From the NCBI RefSeq assembly GCF_017368795.1, contig NZ_JAFNLL010000012.1:62001-126000 (forward strand): a DNA stretch of 64,000 nucleotides. Direction: 5' to 3'. The stretch comes from Arthrobacter cavernae (GTDB lineage: Bacteria > Actinomycetota > Actinomycetes > Actinomycetales > Micrococcaceae). This document shows positions 7,488 through 16,629 of this stretch, piece after piece (positions within the stretch are counted from its first letter, which is position 1; each line of letters starts with the position of its first letter). The notes beneath the pieces are model-generated. The model made no database searches. It was not told where the DNA came from and saw nothing but the letters and a program-made list of their open reading frames with translations. The translations under genes and the position numbers were made by a program.

Positions 7488-8918
7488 ATGTCGATCCAGC
7501 CAGACACCCAGCTGCACACTTGCCAGGAACTGCTCGCCGCGATCGCGCCGACGGGGGAGTCGCGCGTGATCACGGATCCGGCTACCGGCGAGGTTGTCGC
7601 CACCGCACCCGTGCACACCGCCGACGACCTGGACGCAGCGGTCGCCGCCGCCCGCGCAGCCCAGCCGGGGTGGGCTGCGCTCAGCCACGCCGAGCGCAGC
7701 GAATACCTGAACAAGGCCGCCGATGCAGTCGAAGCCTCCGCTGAGGCGCTGGCCGAACTGCTCTCGCGCGAGCAGGGCAAGCCGCTAAACGGTCCTAACG
7801 CGCGCTTCGAGGTCGGTGCGTGCGCCGCGTGGCTGCGCGCCACGGCGTCGTTCGAATTGGAGCCGGAAGTGGTGGTGGACGACGGCGAGACCCGCGCCGA
7901 GGTGCACTACCGGCCGCTGGGCGTGGTGGGCGCGATCGGGCCGTGGAACTGGCCGATGATGATCTCCGTCTGGCAGATCGCCCCGTCGCTGCGCATGGGC
8001 AACACGGTGGTCGTCAAGCCCAGCGAGTACACGCCGCTGAGCGTGCTGGCCCTCGGCGCGGTGCTGAACCAGGTGCTGCCGAAGGACCTGCTGCACGTGG
8101 TTTCCGGCGGGCGCGATGTGGGCGAACGCATCTCCGCGCACCTGGGCATCGACAAGATCATGTTTACCGGCTCCACCGCCACCGGCAAGGCGATCATCCG
8201 CTCCTCCGCCGACACGGTGAAGCGGCTGACCCTGGAACTCGGCGGCAACGACGCGGGCATCCTGCTCGACGACGTGGACCCGAAAGCGATCGCGCAGGAC
8301 CTGTTCTGGGGTGCGTTCATCAACACCGGCCAGACCTGCGCCGCGCTCAAGCGCCTCTACGTCCCGGACTCGATCTACGACCAAGTCTGCGATGCGCTGG
8401 TCGAGGTCGCGGAGCAGATGCCGATGGGCGTGGGGCTGGACGAGAACAACGTGCTCGGCCCGCTGCAGAACAAGGCGCAGTTCAACATCGTCGCGAGACT
8501 CGTCGAGGCAGCCAAGGCCTCTGGCGCCCGCGTGCTCATCGGCGGCAACCCGGACGAAAGCCAGCCGGGCTACTTCTACCCGACCACGCTGGTTGCTGAC
8601 ATCGACAACGACAACCCTCTGGTGGCCGAGGAACAGTTCGGCCCGGCGCTGCCGATCATCCGCTACTCCACCGTGGACGAGGCGGTGCAGATGGCCAACG
8701 GGCTGGACGTAGGACTCGGCGCCTCGGTGTGGTCCGCCGACCCGGCGAAGGCCCGGCAGGTTGCCGCCCGGATCGAGGCGGGCACCGTGTGGATCAACAA
8801 ACACGGTGCCGTGGACCCGCGCATCCCGTTCGGCGGGGCGAAGCAGTCAGGCTACGGCCTGGAGTTCGGCGTCGCCGGTCTCAAGGGGCTCGGCACCCCG
8901 CAGGTCATCAACGGCTAA
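7488..8918 (+). CDS. NAD(P)-dependent aldehyde dehydrogenase
   Basis: 476 residues of the ALDH superfamily. The cofactor region has GAIGPWNWPMMISVWQ and MFTGSTATGKAI; the general-base glutamate is in LELGG (about E250) and the catalytic cysteine in NTGQTC (about C284). The C-terminal IPFGGAKQSGYGLEFG is the usual family ending. An AGGAG lies six bases before ATG 7488; the ATG three bases earlier is less well spaced. It sits between an AraC regulator and a GMC (choline dehydrogenase-like) gene, so it likely oxidises the aldehyde made by that enzyme. Choline to betaine is one possibility, but the sequence does not decide it. Confidence 0.85.
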   Translation: MSIQPDTQLHTCQELLAAIAPTGESRVITDPATGEVVATAPVHTADDLDAAVAAARAAQPGWAALSHAERSEYLNKAADAVEASAEALAELLSREQGKPLNGPNARFEVGACAAWLRATASFELEPEVVVDDGETRAEVHYRPLGVVGAIGPWNWPMMISVWQIAPSLRMGNTVVVKPSEYTPLSVLALGAVLNQVLPKDLLHVVSGGRDVGERISAHLGIDKIMFTGSTATGKAIIRSSADTVKRLTLELGGNDAGILLDDVDPKAIAQDLFWGAFINTGQTCAALKRLYVPDSIYDQVCDALVEVAEQMPMGVGLDENNVLGPLQNKAQFNIVARLVEAAKASGARVLIGGNPDESQPGYFYPTTLVADIDNDNPLVAEEQFGPALPIIRYSTVDEAVQMANGLDVGLGASVWSADPAKARQVAARIEAGTVWINKHGAVDPRIPFGGAKQSGYGLEFGVAGLKGLGTPQVING

Positions 8919-8987
8919 AGCGCCCCCAACATACCAGGCTCCCGCACCGTGGCGGAGCCACGCCCAACAACCGGAGAAAGGCCTCCC

Positions 8988-10554
8988 ATGAAAGAACTCG
9001 ACTACATCGTCGTCGGCGCAGGATCGGCCGGCAACGTCATCGCCCGCCGCCTGCTCGACGCCGGCAAACGCATCGCCGTCCTCGAGGCCGGGGACGACGA
9101 CACCAACCCCAACATCGAGCGGCTCTACACCCTCGGCGCGCTCTGGCACAGCCCGCAGGACTGGGACTACTACACCACCGAACAGGAAGGCTGCACCGGC
9201 CGCCGCCTCCACCTGCCCCGCGGCAAGGTCATGGGCGGTTCCCACGCACTCAATGCCACCATCTGGGTCCGCGGCGCCCGGCAGGACTACGACACCTGGG
9301 CGTACCTCGGCTGCCCCGGCTGGTCCTGGGAGGACGTGCTGCCGGTCTTCAAGGCCATCGAAAAGTACGACGGCGGGGCCTCGCCCACGCGCGGAGCGGA
9401 CGGCCTGCTGGACGTCACCGCGGAATTTGAGCGCAACCCGATCCAGGAAGCCATGCTCGAGGGCGCCGTCGAGGCTGGATTCCCGCTCAACGACGACTAC
9501 AACTCCGGGGACCCCGAGGGCGTCTCGCGCATGCAGCTCAACGTGCGCGACGGCAAACGCTTCAACACCTGGCACGCCTACCTCAAGCCGGTGGCGGACC
9601 ACCCGAACCTCACCCTGCTCACCGGGGCACATGTGCGCCGGCTGATCATCGAGAACAGCACCGTCGCGGGCGTGGAATTTGAGCACGACGGCGAAACGAA
9701 GGTATTGCGGGCGACGGAAACGGTCCTTTCGGCCGGGGCGATCAACTCCCCGGAGCTGCTGCTGCGCTCGGGGATCGGCCCGGCCACCGAACTGCGCGAG
9801 GCCGGTGGAACCGATGCTCGATCTGCCCGGCGTGGGCAAGAACCTGCAGGACCACCTGCTCTCCCCGGTCATCTTCACCACCAGAGCCCAGCCCGTCCCC
9901 GCCCCGGAGGTTGCCCCGGCGGAGGTGCACCTGTTCGCGAAGAGCCGGGAGGACCTGCCGGTGCCGGACACCCAGCCGATCTTCTTCTCCGTGCCGATGT
10001 ACTCGCAGGACTACGCCCCGGCAGAGATGATCGGACCGGACAACGGGTTCTCGATGCTCGGCGGCCTGGTCCGCCCGCAGAGCCGCGGCGAGATCACGCT
10101 CACCGGGCCGGATGCGTCCGATCCGATCAGCATCGACCTGCGCGCGCTCTCCGAGCAGGCCGACGCGGACGCGCTGGTCGCCTCCGTGCGGCACTGCCGC
10201 CGGATCGGCCGCACGGCGGCGTTGGCCGAATGGGGTGCCGAGGAGATTTACCCCGGCCCGTCCGTGTCCGACAGTGACGAGGACCTGGAAAAGTATGTGC
10301 GTGATTCGGTGGTGACCTACCACCATCAGGTCGGCACCTGCCGCATGGGCCTGGATGCCGGCGCCGTAGTGGACCCGCGGACGCTGAAGGTCCACGGGCT
10401 GGACGGCGTTCGTGTGGCCGACGCCTCGATCATGCCGCTGGTGACCACCGGCAACACCAACGCCCCGTCCATCATGATCGCCGAACGCGCCGCTGCCATG
10501 CTGCTCGGCGATGCCGCCTCGTTCGAATTGGACGCCGAGCCCGCATCGGTCTAG
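8988..10554 (+). pseudogene. GMC-family oxidoreductase (choline dehydrogenase-like) with a frameshift
   Basis: Two reading frames together spell one complete 520-residue GMC flavoprotein. The first frame gives the FAD motif VVGAGSAGNVIARRLLDAG and GGSHALNATIWVRG; the second gives LPGVGKNLQDHLLSP, the active-site region TYHHQVGTCRMG, and TTGNTNAPSIMIAERAA. They join at about 9804-9808, where GGTGGAACC is best explained by loss of two bases from GGTGTGGAA (expected AGVEPMLDLPG). The enzyme would oxidise an alcohol with FAD, and would feed the ALDH. As written, translation leaves the frame and stops at 10277. It may be a true inactivation or a sequence error. Confidence 0.75.
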
Positions 10555-10557
10555 CCC

Positions 10558-10846
10558 CAATGCCGTTCAGTTAGGGAGGTTGACGGTGTATTCGAAGGCG
10601 TGGGCGGCGTACCAGGCCGACTCGGACGCGGTAGAGGAATGGAAGGAACGCGAGTATCCGCAGATCGCCGCCGAGGCCAGAAGGCCGGGGCCGAGATCTA
10701 TTTCGCCGACGAGGCCTCGGTGCGTTCGGACTACCATGCCGGCACGTGGGCCCCGGTCGGGCAGACCCCGGTCATCACCGCCACCGGGCCAGGTTCTCCG
10801 TGAGCATGATCTCGGCCGTCACGCCCCGCGGGAAGCTATGAGGATT
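10558..10846 (+). pseudogene. IS630-family transposase remnant
   Basis: Starts with CAATGCCGTTCAGTTA (10558-10574), a copy of the terminus seen at 6091 and 6218. Then fragments of one transposase appear in different frames: SKAWAAYQADSDAVEEWKER, then AEIYFADEASVRSDYHAG followed by TWAPVGQTPVITATG, then a third frame reading RFSVSMISAVTPRGK. The segment with FADE and TWAPVGQTP is typical of the catalytic (DDE) part of IS630/Tc1-like transposases. The N-terminal DNA-binding part and the C-terminus are missing, so it is dead. Confidence 0.7.
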
Positions 10847-10858
10847 GCCGGATCCCCG

Positions 10859-10920
10859 GGTTTATGTACAGATAACGCCCTTAAGCGCTTCGCTTAGGGG
10901 CATTATCTGTGCATAAACTC
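10859..10920. repeat. Long inverted repeat, IS630-type end(s)
   Basis: Arms of about 28 bases (10860-10887 and 10891-10918) match as GTTTATGTACAGATAACG... and its complement, with a three-base loop CTT. The right arm, read inward, is GAGTTTATGCACAGATAA, the mirror of the sequence at 6059-6084. Together they bracket the AraC-ALDH-GMC module. The hairpin could also act as a terminator after the module, though no T-run follows. Confidence 0.6.
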
Positions 10921-10965
10921 GCTCGTGGGGAAGGGAAAAGGGGAAGGGGATGGTGGCTTCATGTG

Positions 10966-11017
10966 TTGACCGCATGGCGGCAGCGTGTAATCTTTATAGA
11001 ACGAACGGTCGGTAATT
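10966..11017 (+). promoter_or_regulatory. Promoter and PaaR-type operator of paaJ-paaF-paaH
   Basis: TTGACC (10966-10971) and TAATCT (10988-10993) with a 16-base spacer form a likely promoter. AACGAACGGTCGGT (11000-11013) lies just downstream, where RNA polymerase would start. Read on the other strand it is ACCGACCGTTCGTT, and it is identical to the site before paaA (30041-30054). It resembles the ACCG-NN-CG-NN-CGGT core described for PaaR operators in Corynebacterium. Repression by the TetR gene at 20904-21506 is inferred. Confidence 0.75.
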
Positions 11018-11059
11018 TATTCCCGGACCGGCCCTTTTCCCTTCGCGAAGGATGTTCTC

Positions 11060-12283
11060 ATGGTTGAGGCTTTTCTTGTTGGCGGTGCCCGCACACCTGT
11101 AGGCCGGTACGGCGGCGCGCTGTCCGCCGTCCGCGCCGATGACCTTGCCGCCCTGGTGGTCCGGGAGGCCGTGGCCCGGGCCGGCGTGGACCCGGACGCC
11201 ATCGACGAGGTCATTCTGGGGAACGCGAACGGCGCCGGCGAGGAAAACCGCAACGTGGCCCGCATGGCCACGATCCTTGCAGGCCTGCCGCTCCACATCC
11301 CTGGCATCACCGTCAACCGCCTCTGCGCCTCCGGGCTGAGCGCCATCATCATGGCGAGCCAGATGATCAAATCCGGCGCCGCGGACATCGTGGTGGCCGG
11401 CGGTGTCGAATCCATGAGCCGCGCCCCCTGGGTCCAGGAGAAGCCCGCCACGGCCTTCGCCAAGCCGGGACAGATCTTCGATACCTCCATCGGCTGGCGC
11501 TTCGCCAACCCGCTCTTCACCAAGGGCGAGCTGTCCCGCGGCGGCAAAATGACGTACTCCATGCCCGAAACCGCGGAGGAAGTGGGCCGCGTGGACGGCA
11601 TCAGCCGCGAGGACGCCGATGCCTTCGCTGTCCGCTCCCACGAGCGTGCCCTGGCCGCCATCGCGGGCGGCCGCTTCAAGGACGAAATCGTCCCCGTCAC
11701 CGTCAAGACCCGCAAGGGCGAGACCGTGGTGGACACCGACGAAGGCCCGCGCGAGGGCACCACCATGGACGTCCTCTCCGGGCTCCGGCCCGTGGTGGCC
11801 GGCGGGTCCATCGTCACGGCAGGCAACTCCTCCACGCTCAACGACGGCGCCTCGGCCATCATCGTTGCCTCGGAAGCGGCCATCAAGAAGTTCGGCCTCA
11901 CCCCGCGGGCCCGCATCATCGACGGCGCTTCAGCCGGCTGCGAGCCCGAGATCATGGGCATCGGCCCGGTGCCGGCAACGCAGAAGGTCCTGGCCCGCAC
12001 CGGACTCTCCGTGAACGACATCTCCGCCGTGGAACTCAACGAAGCCTTCGCCACCCAGTCACTCGCGAGCATGCGCCGCCTGGGCCTGGACCAGGAAATC
12101 GTAAACCTCGACGGCGGTGCGATCTCCCTGGGGCACCCGCTGGGTTCCAGCGGCTCGCGTATCGCCATCACCCTCCTGGGCCGCATGGAGCGCGAGCTGG
12201 CCGGCACGGAACGCAAGATCGGCCTCGCCACGATGTGCATCGGCGTCGGGCAGGGGACCGCGATGTTGTTGGAAGGCGTCTAA
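11060..12283 (+). CDS. paaJ: Acyl-CoA thiolase of phenylacetate degradation (3-oxoadipyl-CoA thiolase type)
   Basis: 407 residues, a full-length thiolase. The acylated cysteine is C89 in NRLCASGLSAI, with H359 in GGAISLGHPLGSSGS and C393 in TMCIGVGQG completing the active site. It would cleave 3-oxoadipyl-CoA and 3-oxo-5,6-dehydrosuberyl-CoA into smaller CoA esters, the last steps of the phenylacetyl-CoA pathway. ATG 11060 has GAAGGA upstream. Its stop overlaps the start of the next gene (TAATG). The PaaR-type operator in front ties it to the other paa blocks; without that, a general acetyl-CoA acetyltransferase would be equally possible. Confidence 0.85.
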   Translation: MVEAFLVGGARTPVGRYGGALSAVRADDLAALVVREAVARAGVDPDAIDEVILGNANGAGEENRNVARMATILAGLPLHIPGITVNRLCASGLSAIIMASQMIKSGAADIVVAGGVESMSRAPWVQEKPATAFAKPGQIFDTSIGWRFANPLFTKGELSRGGKMTYSMPETAEEVGRVDGISREDADAFAVRSHERALAAIAGGRFKDEIVPVTVKTRKGETVVDTDEGPREGTTMDVLSGLRPVVAGGSIVTAGNSSTLNDGASAIIVASEAAIKKFGLTPRARIIDGASAGCEPEIMGIGPVPATQKVLARTGLSVNDISAVELNEAFATQSLASMRRLGLDQEIVNLDGGAISLGHPLGSSGSRIAITLLGRMERELAGTERKIGLATMCIGVGQGTAMLLEGV

Positions 12284-13092
12284 TGGCACTGAACCCCGAA
12301 GACTTCAGCACGCTCCTGGTCGAGGAACGCGAAGACCGCCTCATCGTGCTGCTCAACCGGCCCGAGGTCCGCAACGCGATCGACCAGCAGATGGTGGACG
12401 AACTCCACGCCGTCTGCGCCCATCTTGAGCGCGAACCGAAAATCCTTATCGTCGCCGGCGTCGAGGGCGTGTTTGCCTCCGGCGCGGACATCGGACAGCT
12501 GCGCGAACGCCGCCGCGACGACGCCCTGCAGGGCATCAACTCCACCATCTTCGTGCGGATCGCCAAACTGCCCATGCCCGTCATCGCGGCCCTGGACGGC
12601 TACTGCCTGGGCGGCGGCGCGGAGCTCGCCTACGCCGCCGACTTCCGCATCGGCACGCCGAGCGTGCGCATCGGCAACCCCGAAACCGGCCTGGGCATCC
12701 TTGCCGCAGCAGGTGCCTCGTGGCGGCTCAAGGAGCTCGTGGGGGAGCCCGTCGCCAAGGAAATCCTCCTGGCTGGCTTGGTTCTCCGGGCCGAGGATGC
12801 CCTGCGGGTGAACCTGGTCACCGAAATCCACGAGGCCCCGGTGCTGATGGAGGCTGCCCATAAACTGGCGGACCGCATCTCCCGCCAGGACCCCTTGGCC
12901 GTCCGCATCACCAAGTCCGTTTTCCACGCCCCGGCGGAGGCCCATCCGCTGATCGATACGCTCGCCCAGGGCATCCTCTTCGAATCGCAGGCGAAGTTCG
13001 ACCGCATGCAGGCGTTCCTGGACAAGAAGAGCACGGACAAGAAGAGCACCACCGCAGACGCGGGCACCACCGCAGACAGGACCGAGAAATGA
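12283..13092 (+). CDS. paaF: Enoyl-CoA hydratase of phenylacetate degradation (PaaF-like)
   Basis: 269 residues of the crotonase family. The two oxyanion-hole segments are ASGADIGQLRE and the GYCLGGGAELAYAADFRI helix; a glutamate follows in NPETGLGILAAAG. It probably hydrates 2,3-dehydroadipyl-CoA. The tail is unusual, an extension of low-complexity DKKSTDKKSTTADAGTTADR after the normal end. ATG 12283 overlaps the thiolase stop, and its own stop overlaps the next start (ATGA), so the three genes are coupled. Confidence 0.85.
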   Translation: MALNPEDFSTLLVEEREDRLIVLLNRPEVRNAIDQQMVDELHAVCAHLEREPKILIVAGVEGVFASGADIGQLRERRRDDALQGINSTIFVRIAKLPMPVIAALDGYCLGGGAELAYAADFRIGTPSVRIGNPETGLGILAAAGASWRLKELVGEPVAKEILLAGLVLRAEDALRVNLVTEIHEAPVLMEAAHKLADRISRQDPLAVRITKSVFHAPAEAHPLIDTLAQGILFESQAKFDRMQAFLDKKSTDKKSTTADAGTTADRTEK

Positions 13093-13952
13093 CAGCCGTT
13101 CCCCCCATCCCGCACGTCGTCGGAGTCCTCGGCGGCGGCCGCATGGGCGCCGGCATCGCCCATGCCTTCCTCATCAAGGGCGCCACGGTGGTGGTTGTGG
13201 AGCGCGACCACGAATCAGCCGCCGGCGCACAGGGCCGCGTGGCCGAAGCCGTGGCCAAGTCCGCGGACCGCGGCACGCTCAGCGAAACAGCGGAAGAGGC
13301 GCTGTCCCGTTTCAGCACCTCCACCGACTACGAATCCTTCATCCACTGCGGGCTCGTGGTGGAAGCCGTGCCGGAAGACTATGAGCTCAAGGTCGCAGCA
13401 CTGAAAGCCGTCGAAGAGCACCTCTCCGGGGACGCCTACCTGGCCTCCAACACCTCTTCGCTCTCGGTCACGGGCCTGGCAAGTGCTCTGCGCCGTCCGG
13501 CCAACTTCGTGGGCCTGCACTTCTTCAACCCGGTGCCTGCCTCGACGCTGATCGAAGTCGTCCTGGCCAAGGAGACCTCGCCAGAGCTCGCCGCCGCCGC
13601 CAAGGACTGGACCGAAGCACTCGGCAAGACCGCGGTCGTCGTGAACGACGCGCCGGGCTTCGCGTCCTCGCGCCTTGGTGTGGCCATCGCGCTGGAGGCC
13701 ATGCGCATGGTGGAGGAGGGTGTTGCCTCCGCCGAGGACATCGACGCCGCCATGGTGCTCGGCTACAAGCACCCCACCGGCCCGCTGAAGACCACGGACA
13801 TCGTGGGCCTGGACGTTCGGCTAGGCATCGCCGAATACCTGCATTCCACGCTGGGAGACCGCTTCGCCCCGCCGCAGATCCTGCGCGACAAGGTGGCCCG
13901 CGGGGAGCTCGGCCGCAAGACCGGCAAGGGCTTCTTCGACTGGAACGACTGA
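13089..13952 (+). CDS. paaH: 3-hydroxyacyl-CoA dehydrogenase (PaaH-like)
   Basis: 287 residues, the usual length for a stand-alone 3-hydroxyacyl-CoA dehydrogenase. The NAD motif GVLGGGRMGAGIAHAFLIKG is at the start; VEAVPEDYELK, SNTSSLSV and the catalytic histidine segment GLHFFNPVP follow, with the C-terminal domain GYKHPTGPLKTTDIVGLD. It would oxidise 3-hydroxyadipyl-CoA with NAD, between the PaaF-like hydratase and the thiolase, both in the same operon. A hairpin at 13981-14021 ends the operon. Confidence 0.88.
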   Translation: MTAVPPIPHVVGVLGGGRMGAGIAHAFLIKGATVVVVERDHESAAGAQGRVAEAVAKSADRGTLSETAEEALSRFSTSTDYESFIHCGLVVEAVPEDYELKVAALKAVEEHLSGDAYLASNTSSLSVTGLASALRRPANFVGLHFFNPVPASTLIEVVLAKETSPELAAAAKDWTEALGKTAVVVNDAPGFASSRLGVAIALEAMRMVEEGVASAEDIDAAMVLGYKHPTGPLKTTDIVGLDVRLGIAEYLHSTLGDRFAPPQILRDKVARGELGRKTGKGFFDWND

Positions 13953-13978
13953 CGACGGCGGACCGCCGCCTGACGCAG

Positions 13979-14022
13979 TAAAGCCGCGCGGCGGACCCCC
14001 AAGGGCTCCGCCGCACGGCTTA
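13979..14022. terminator. Bidirectional terminator hairpin
   Basis: AAGCCGCGCGGCGGA (13981-13995) pairs with TCCGCCGCACGGCTT (14007-14021), 14 of 15 bases. It lies between the converging paaH gene and the SGNH hydrolase gene and would stop transcription from both sides. Confidence 0.7.
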
Positions 14023-14055
14023 CCATTCGCGGCCGCTTTGCAGGCCGGGCCGTTC

Positions 14056-14886
14056 CTACTTCTTGAGGGCGGCGTTCACCGCCGTGCGGTAGCCGTTGTT
14101 GTAGCCGGCGGCGTTCGGGTGGAAGTTGTCCGTGTTCAACGGGTTGCCGTCGAAGTTGATCCACGGCGCGTCCGAACCGATGCCATGCCCGTTGAAGCGG
14201 CTGGTCACGTCCACGAAGGGCACGCCAGCCTGAGCGGCTCCGGCCTTGACGGCGGCATTGAGCTTGTCTGCCATGTCGTTGAGCTGGGTGGCGAGGGGCT
14301 GCAGCGAGGGGTCCATGCCGCTGACGGTGAAGAGCCGCGGATAGCCCGTCACCACGACGTCGGCATTCGGTGCCAAGGTCTGGACGTAGTCCACCAAGTC
14401 GGCCACATTCGTTTGCACGTCCGGCAACGTGCCCGGCACGGCGGCAATGGCCCCGGCACAGGCCGGGCTGAACGGAGCGGCAACGCAGAAGGCGGTAACA
14501 GCGCCAACTCCGGCATCGTTACCGCCCGCGGTGATGGTCACTTCCGTGGCCTGGCCCAGAACAGCTGCCGACAACGTGGCAATGCCTGCGACTTGGCCGG
14601 TGGTGGCACCGAAGCAGCCGAGGTTGGTGCCATCCAGCAAGGCGGGGTAGGCCTGGGAAGTCTGCTTGCAGTCAAGTGGGGGGAGGGGGCTCGGAACAGC
14701 GGTGCCGCCGCCGGTGCCGGCAGCATAGGAATCACCGAGGGCAACGTAGACCTCCGGCTGCTTTTCGGCGAGAGGGGAAACCGGGGCGGCCTGGGCCGGC
14801 GCGCCGGACAGGCCGAAAGCGAGGGCCACGGTGGCGACGCTGGCCGCCAAGGCGAGCGGCCGGCGTCGGGCATTAAGGACTTTCAT
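14056..14886 (-). CDS. Secreted SGNH/GDSL hydrolase
   Basis: About 276 residues from ATG 14886, which has GAAGGGAAG upstream. Residues 1-33 form a signal peptide (MKVLNARRRPLALAASVATV, then hydrophobic stretch ending APAQA). The mature part has the SGNH blocks: VALGDSYAAG (nucleophile serine), TITAGGNDAG, and the Asp-x-x-His block TDNFHPNAAGY near the C-terminus. Paired cysteines (LDCKQT, LGCFGA, AFCVAAPFSPACA) suggest disulphides, fitting an exported esterase/lipase. Substrate unknown. It is an isolated gene. Confidence 0.85.
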   Translation of the reverse strand: MKVLNARRRPLALAASVATVALAFGLSGAPAQAAPVSPLAEKQPEVYVALGDSYAAGTGGGTAVPSPLPPLDCKQTSQAYPALLDGTNLGCFGATTGQVAGIATLSAAVLGQATEVTITAGGNDAGVGAVTAFCVAAPFSPACAGAIAAVPGTLPDVQTNVADLVDYVQTLAPNADVVVTGYPRLFTVSGMDPSLQPLATQLNDMADKLNAAVKAGAAQAGVPFVDVTSRFNGHGIGSDAPWINFDGNPLNTDNFHPNAAGYNNGYRTAVNAALKK

Positions 14887-14984
14887 GGAACTTCCCTTCA
14901 GTCGCACTGACATGGTGATTGGCACACTACGTCATGGGGTTTTGGAAGTCGGGGAAGTCGGTGCGCGTTTTTTCGGAGGGGCGC

Positions 14985-15752
14985 CTAGAACAGCCCGTTG
15001 CCGTGCGGCAGCTCGGCCGGGATCGGTGCTATGACATCCCAGTGCTCCACGATCTTGCCGTCGGACACGCGGAAGAGATCGTAGAAGGCCACCGGAACCC
15101 CGAACTCACCCTCGGACTGCAGAAGCACGAACTCGCCGTCGGCTATGACCTTGTGCACCGTGTCGTATTTGAGGAGCTTGCCCTCCTCGGCCCACTTGGC
15201 AGCGGCCGCGCCGAACCCATCGAGGCCGTCGGCGGCCTCGGGATTGTGCTGTTGGTAGCTCTCGGCGGAGATGTAGTCAGTCAGTACCGCGTAATCGGCG
15301 CCTTTCAGGACCTTTTCCGCAAACTCGGTCACCAGGGCACGGTTCGCTTCGGTTGACTCCGGCTCGGCCACAGCCGTGGGGCCGTCCGTCTGGCTGCGGC
15401 CGCTGGCTGTCTGGGCAACCACGGGCTGCAGCGCATCCCAGTGTTCCGCCAGTTTCCCGTCTTCCACCCGGAAGACGTCGAACGCCGCCAGCGGGTCCGG
15501 GCCGAAGCCATGGTACGTGCCGTGCAGCGCCACCAGGTTCCCGTCAACGAGGAACCTGGCCGGCTCGTAACGGAACCCTTCTGGCAGATTGGCCACCAGG
15601 CCCCGCAGGGCCTCCGGTCCGTCGGCAATGAGGGCGCTGTGTTGGCGGTAGCTGGCTGAAACCAAGCGGTCCACGGCTGATGCGTCTCTGTTCTCGAACA
15701 ATTCGGTCGCGGCGGCGGCAACTACGTCTCTGGCGTCCATCTCAATGCACAT
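14985..15752 (-). CDS. Tandem SnoaL-like domain protein
   Basis: 255 residues with two similar SnoaL-like (NTF2-fold) domains in a row. The halves share matching ends: AAFDVFRVEDGKLAEHWDAL in the first (about residues 90-108) and AFYDLFRVSDGKIVEHWDVI in the second (about 222-241); both also have an SxxYxQHxxxxxDG stretch (SASYRQHSALIADG and SAESYQQHNPEAADG). The linker is low complexity. Single-domain relatives are often polyketide cyclases or unknown enzymes; the role here is unknown. ATG 15752 is used; ATG 15740 is a possible shorter start. Confidence 0.75.
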   Translation of the reverse strand: MCIEMDARDVVAAAATELFENRDASAVDRLVSASYRQHSALIADGPEALRGLVANLPEGFRYEPARFLVDGNLVALHGTYHGFGPDPLAAFDVFRVEDGKLAEHWDALQPVVAQTASGRSQTDGPTAVAEPESTEANRALVTEFAEKVLKGADYAVLTDYISAESYQQHNPEAADGLDGFGAAAAKWAEEGKLLKYDTVHKVIADGEFVLLQSEGEFGVPVAFYDLFRVSDGKIVEHWDVIAPIPAELPHGNGLF

Positions 15753-15865
15753 CGCTTTCGTCGTTGAAGTATTGCGGGCGAGCTGCGCTCAGCTGAAACC
15801 CAGTGTAGGGAGGGGCACCTCCGCCCGCCAGAGATTCCAAGGGCGCCGGTGGTTACGGCGCTACT

Positions 15866-16461
15866 ATGCTAAACCGGGTGACTTCAATCGAGCCCATCAC
15901 CCTGACCGGCCAGTTCGTGACCCTGGAGCCCTTGGGCCCGGAGCACCACGACGGACTCGTGGACGCCGTCAACGACGGCGAACTATGGAAACTTTGGTAC
16001 ACCTCCGTCCCGGAACCCGAGGGCATGGCGGCGGAGATCGGGCCCTGCAAGCAGCGGGATCCATGGTGCCCTTCGCCACCCGGCTGAATGCCACCGGCAA
16101 GATCATCGGCATGACGACATACATGAACATCGACGCCGCAACGCCCCGGGTGGAGATCGGCTCCACCTGGAACGCAGCCTCGGCCCATGGCAGCGGCAGC
16201 AACCCGGATTCCAAGCTCCTGCTCCTCCGCCATGCCTTCGAGACCCTGGGCTGCCCCGCCGTGGAGTTCCGCACGCACTGGCTGAACCACCAATCGCGGG
16301 AAGCCATTGCCCGGCTCGGGGCCAAGCAGGACGGCGTGCTGCGCAACCACTCCCGCACTAGCGACGGCGTGCTGCGGGACACCGTGGTGTTCTCCATCCT
16401 GGAACACGAATGGCCCGCCGTCCGCAACGGACTCGAGTTCAGGCTGGCGAAGCATCGCTAG
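15866..16461 (+). pseudogene. GNAT-family N-acetyltransferase with a frameshift
   Basis: The N-terminal frame (MLNRVTSIEPITLTGQFVTL, then EPLGPEHHDGLVDAVNDGEL) and a later frame (LQAAGSMVPFATRLNATGKI, then VEFRTHWLNHQSREAIARLG) are parts of one GNAT protein of about 200 residues that would acetylate an amine with acetyl-CoA. The frame breaks at about 16041-16046, after MAAEIG, where a few bases coding an arginine/leucine-rich turn appear to be lost. As written it yields only a 73-residue product. Confidence 0.65.
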
Positions 16462-16629
16462 TCCGTCGGCGCCACAACGTCCGACCACTTTTGGCGCCAT
16501 CCTGGGGGATGTCCCTTGGATCCACGAGGGCCAGGTGCCAATTGAATGCGCAAACATGGTCGGATGTGGTGGGCCAGCGTCCTGAAAACGTGCCTGTGCC
16601 TGCGCCCACCATGTGCTTAGCTGTCCGGT

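Noticed and set aside
7488-10554. Naming the ALDH and GMC genes betB and betA
   Set aside because: Both families are broad. No choline transporter or other betaine gene is adjacent, and no substrate-specific residues could be confirmed by eye.
10600-10803. Independent 67-residue gene
   Set aside because: It is the middle part of an IS630-type transposase relic, with neighbouring parts in other frames.
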